A DNA stretch of 64,000 nt from Rheinheimera hassiensis (GTDB taxonomy: Bacteria; Pseudomonadota; Gammaproteobacteria; Enterobacterales; Alteromonadaceae): contig NZ_JAKUJZ010000001.1 in assembly GCF_022436675.1 (NCBI RefSeq), positions 186,001 through 250,000 of the forward strand, read 5' to 3'. The notes beneath the pieces were generated by a model. That model worked only from the letters and a program-made list of their open reading frames with translations, searched no databases and was not told the DNA's origin. Positions 63,042-64,000 of the stretch are shown piece after piece. The translations under genes were made by a program, and so were the position numbers. How positions within the stretch are numbered: the stretch's first letter is position 1; every line of letters starts with the position of its first letter.

Positions 63042-63641
63042 ATGGCTGATCCATTTATCGGCGAAATACAAATGTTTGCAGGCAACTTTGCTCCACGTGG
63101 TTGGGCTTTTTGTAATGGCCAGTTATTGTCAATTCAAACCAATCAGGCCTTGTTTGCAATAATAGGCACTACTTATGGCGGTAACGGTACTACAACTTTC
63201 GGTTTACCAAACCTGCAGGGCCGTGTGCCTGTGCATCAAGGCCAAAGCCCTGGCACCAGTCAATATACCCTGGGACAAACGGGTGGAACTGAAAATGTGA
63301 CCTTGACAGCCAATGAATTACCCGCGCATGTTCATTCTGTAGCACTAAATGGAACAGGAAATACGAGCGTTGCATTGGGGGCTTCCTCCGCTAACGGTAA
63401 TACCGCTACTCCAGGGCCAACCACGGTACCCGCCAAAGTGGTTAGTGGCTTAGCTGCACTTAATGCTTTTAGCACTACTGCACCGGACACCACACTGTCG
63501 CCTGTGACTGCCACCACAACTGTTAACGTAAATGGAAATACTGGTATTGCCGGTAACAATATGCCAGTTCATATAGTGCAACCTTATCAAGTTGTTAATT
63601 TTATTATTGCTCTTGAAGGCGTTTTCCCTTCACGTAATTAA
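63042..63641 (+). CDS. Phage-tail-collar (MdpB-like) protein
   Basis: This 199-residue protein belongs to the tail-collar family, called microcystin-dependent protein MdpB in bacteria. The N-terminal collar domain FIGEIQMFAGNFAPRGWAFCNGQLLSIQTNQALFAIIGTTYGGNGTTTFGLPNLQGRVPVHQG is nearly consensus. The middle is a Gly/Thr/Asn-rich spacer and the end (MPVHIVQPYQVVNFIIALEGVFPSRN) is the conserved family tail. The ATG at 63042 has AAGGA upstream. No other phage structural genes surround it, so it is probably a cellular protein related to the surface locus rather than a prophage remnant. No signal peptide is visible; its function is unknown. Confidence 0.85.
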   Translation: MADPFIGEIQMFAGNFAPRGWAFCNGQLLSIQTNQALFAIIGTTYGGNGTTTFGLPNLQGRVPVHQGQSPGTSQYTLGQTGGTENVTLTANELPAHVHSVALNGTGNTSVALGASSANGNTATPGPTTVPAKVVSGLAALNAFSTTAPDTTLSPVTATTTVNVNGNTGIAGNNMPVHIVQPYQVVNFIIALEGVFPSRN

Positions 63642-63677
63642 TTCGGGAAGGGTCTGTTTGAATTTGTGAGTGAAAAT

Positions 63678-63705
63678 GCGCGCACGGACAGCGCGCTATT
63701 TGTAT
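63678..63705 (+). terminator. Terminator after the tail-collar gene
   Basis: A perfect 6-bp stem gcgcgc/gcgcgc (63678-63696) with a seven-base loop is followed by tatttgtattt. It lies 37 bases after the stop codon. The T tract is interrupted, so strength is uncertain. Confidence 0.45.
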
Positions 63706-63734
63706 TTAAAGCAAGCTAATTTTGGGGATTTGTC

Positions 63735-64000
63735 ATGCTGCAACATGTTTATAAAATGGCTCATGCTGTTAAGAATCCTATTGTCGGGTTCTGGCATTCT
63801 TATTGGAAAATATTTATTGCAGGCTGTTTGTTTGCGATGGCATCCCATAGCGCTAATGCTCAAAATCGATCTTTTGACTTTACAACTGGCGACACCGTTA
63901 CGCTGACAAATGCAGGCTCGGCCCTATCTAACAGGACAACATTTACACTGGAGTTTTGGGCAAAATTTACCAATGTGGGTGGGATCATTAATTTAGTAGA
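63735..64000 (+). CDS. Exported LamG-like protein, 3' end beyond window
   Basis: From the ATG at 63735 the frame is open to the window edge (88 codons). It has a long n-region, a hydrophobic core (KIFIAGCLFAMASHSANA) that looks like a signal peptide cleaved after about residue 44, and then RSFDFTTGDTVTLTNAGSALSNRTTFTLEFWAKFTNVGG. The last part is the start of a LamG/concanavalin-like jellyroll domain (the TLEFWAKF strand). This fits a second large surface protein in the same locus, but the rest cannot be seen. A clear ribosome-binding site is lacking. Confidence 0.7.
   Translation, partial: MLQHVYKMAHAVKNPIVGFWHSYWKIFIAGCLFAMASHSANAQNRSFDFTTGDTVTLTNAGSALSNRTTFTLEFWAKFTNVGGIINLV

Noticed and set aside
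63042..63641. Prophage or tailocin region
   Set aside because: Only a tail-collar domain protein is present; no other phage structural, replication or lysis genes occur nearby, and this family is common as a bacterial protein.
63670..63906. A 78-codon open frame after the tail-collar gene
   Set aside because: It overlaps the hairpin region and the better frame from 63735, which encodes a signal peptide and the start of a LamG-like domain.

Overview
The window looks like a chromosomal segment of a marine or freshwater gammaproteobacterium. Gene content and order (sspAB next to petABC and rplM-rpsI, zapE, zapG-degQ-degS, then the murA-ibaG-mla and yrbG-kds-lpt-rpoN-hpf-ptsN-rapZ-npr blocks) are the conserved gammaproteobacterial arrangement. 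My guess at a Rheinheimera/Alishewanella/Arsukibacterium-like genus is inference from protein style and moderate GC, not a measured placement.

Layout. (1) 1-14.5 kb: the 3' end of ilvY, then mostly minus-strand housekeeping operons: sspA-sspB, the cytochrome bc1 operon petA-petB-petC, rplM-rpsI and zapE. A plus-strand zapG-degQ-degS envelope-quality-control block follows, then the minus-strand mlaFEDCB-ibaG-murA lipid-asymmetry and cell-wall operon. (2) 14.5-22.5 kb: a plus-strand operon for LPS core sugar synthesis and LPS export (yrbG, kdsD, kdsC, lptC, lptA, lptB), running into rpoN, hpf and the nitrogen PTS/RapZ genes. (3) 22.5-30 kb: a six-gene Mrp (Mnh) Na+/H+ antiporter operon on the minus strand with MrpA and MrpB fused, divergent from fumC. 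(4) 30-37 kb: a lipoprotein pectate lyase, a DUF898/M48 peptidase pair, and an exported amidohydrolase coupled to a TrmH-family rRNA methyltransferase. (5) 37.1-38.9 kb: a small A+T-richer accessory island between the methyltransferase and cysM, with a HEPN-like unknown protein, a DUF2442 protein and a toxin-first type II toxin-antitoxin pair with a clear operator. (6) 39-48.8 kb: cysM, a chemoreceptor, a porin, a BCCT transporter, a cNMP/CBS/DUF294 signalling protein, a DEDDh exonuclease and an EamA permease.

(7) 48.9 kb to the window end is the most unusual part. A sulfotransferase gene overlaps by four bases the start of a 2953-residue surface protein. That protein has an N-terminal DUF4347 domain, many Ig, cadherin-like and autotransporter-type repeats, a GlyGly-CTERM-like tail and then, in the same frame, a signal-peptide-like segment and an OmpA/OmpW-like beta-barrel. 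Downstream is a tightly overlapping four-gene operon: an aspartyl/asparaginyl beta-hydroxylase-like enzyme, a methyltransferase fused to a phytanoyl-CoA dioxygenase-like domain, a second sulfotransferase-like protein and a GNAT acetyltransferase. A phage-tail-collar (MdpB-like) protein and the start of an exported LamG-like protein follow. My working hypothesis is a surface-display locus whose giant adhesin is post-translationally modified (sulfated, hydroxylated, methylated, acetylated) by its neighbours. The domains and gene overlaps are visible in the sequence; the shared function is inference.
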